Assembly (NCBI GenBank): GCA_032622095.1
Contig: CP136066.1
Span: 128,495,917 to 128,559,916, forward strand
Length of the DNA stretch: 64,000 bases
Source: Siphonodentalium dalli
Lineage: Eukaryota > Mollusca > Scaphopoda > Gadilida > Siphonodentaliidae
Reading direction: 5' to 3'
Every line of letters begins with the position of its first letter. Within the stretch, counting starts at the first letter, position 1. Both the position numbers and the translations under genes were made by a program. Shown here one piece after another: positions 63,338 through 64,000 of this stretch. Below the pieces are notes generated by a model, which was given only the letters and a program-made list of their open reading frames with translations, did not search any database and was not told the origin of the DNA.

Positions 63338-64000
63338 TCAAAAAAGCACATTTTTCCACCACAAGTCATATTCAGGCCCCATTTTCACACAGTTTTTGGG
63401 GTCTGGTGTTGCAAACTTGGATCGGCTATGGAAGACTGTACAAGATCCTTTCCATGAGAGAACTTCTGGTGATGTGAGGTCATTGAGTCCAGATCTGATC
63501 AGCTGAGCATCAAGCACATGACTTTATCAGCACATGGAAGACTAAAATATGACATTTTCAGGTCTGCAAGGGTGATCCAAGATAACTGCATGTGGGTGTA
63601 TATTGAGTTAGTTGAACAAAGATATGCTCTCTTTGAAATGCTGAAGCATTTTCTTAAATGTGTCCAAGTTTTAGTGCTATTAACCTTCAAATGGCCATAC
63701 CCACCAGTGAAAATGAGACACTTTTATTATATATATCTGTATATCACTGGCTATAAAATCCAAAATACTTGTTAGATTAGCTTCTTATAACAATTGGTAT
63801 GTGTGTCATTGACATGCTCATGTAATGGGTAATTTGCATTATCATGTGACAATTACCACCTTGAAATTTTTTGAAAATACCTTGAAAAATTGGCATTTTT
63901 TATGAAAAATCATACCATTTTTTTGGCCGATGGAAGTGAAAGAAGACATCAGCAGCAAGAATAGCCACACCATGCATGGGAGATTCATTGGACTGAAAGA
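63338..64000 (+). repeat. Satellite copy 48 (first 663 bp, cut by the window edge)
   Basis: Right-block type (G at 63607). The window ends before the inverted-repeat element would begin. Confidence 0.98.

Larger units (their letters stand above)
1..64000. repeat. Tandem satellite array, 1357-bp unit, 47 copies plus a partial one
   Basis: The same 1357-bp sequence recurs head to tail across the whole window. Spacing between equivalent points is 1357 bp in most copies. Exceptions are 1358 (copy 1, one extra T), 1353 (copy 11), 1361 (copy 17), 1367 (copy 18), 1359 (copies 20 and 21), 1358 (copy 26) and 899 (copy 28). All copies have the same orientation and no foreign insertion interrupts them. 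Within the unit I found no obvious shorter monomer, so this is a complex long-unit satellite, not a multiple of a short repeat. The first and last bases of the window lie inside the array. The family is not one I can name. Confidence 0.99.

Noticed and set aside
1-64000. CRISPR array, bacterial operon or prophage
   Set aside because: The repeats are long and contiguous without spacers, and there are no bacterial genes or ribosome binding site patterns.

Overview
The whole window is one head-to-tail satellite array. A unit of 1357 bp is repeated 47 times plus a partial 48th copy (unit phase set at base 1), with no unrelated DNA at either edge, so the array continues beyond both ends. The copies are almost identical: most differ from the common type at zero to four positions, by eye. 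The sequence is AT-rich and poor in CpG except for one cluster in each unit. I see no rRNA, tRNA, snRNA or histone gene and no convincing protein gene. This suggests nuclear DNA of a multicellular eukaryote, probably an animal and possibly a vertebrate, but nothing in the window proves the species.

Layout of a unit (positions in copy 1): 1-440, mixed sequence holding an 85-codon open frame; 441-740, AT-rich with an octamer motif (495-502), short A/T-rich repeats, a 50-codon plus-strand frame and a 48-codon minus-strand frame whose start reads like a secretion signal; 741-1200, a miniature inverted-repeat element with perfect 18-bp ends flanked by TTTA on both sides; 1201-1358, a short GC-rich hairpin, then AT-rich sequence leading into the next copy. 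Near its right end the element carries a CCAAT box, a TATA box 29 bp downstream and a tight CpG cluster, so every unit may carry a promoter reading rightwards into the next copy. This is the most interesting functional idea here: a satellite built around a captured non-autonomous transposon that brought, or evolved, a promoter.

History of the array: copies 1-27 are mosaic, with markers that alternate every second copy (copies 2-8 and 12-16) and several private indels. Copy 28 is a 458-bp internal deletion (899 bp left). Copies 29-30 share one base change. Copies 31-48 all share another (A to G) and are otherwise nearly uniform, as expected of a recent amplification. Copy 11 lacks the four bases of the right-hand TTTA, and copies 17, 18, 20, 21 and 26 carry small insertions.

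The open frames are listed as descriptions, not as genes. Frame-shifting insertions and stop-creating changes occur in some copies, and the near-identity of the copies leaves no room to test for selection.
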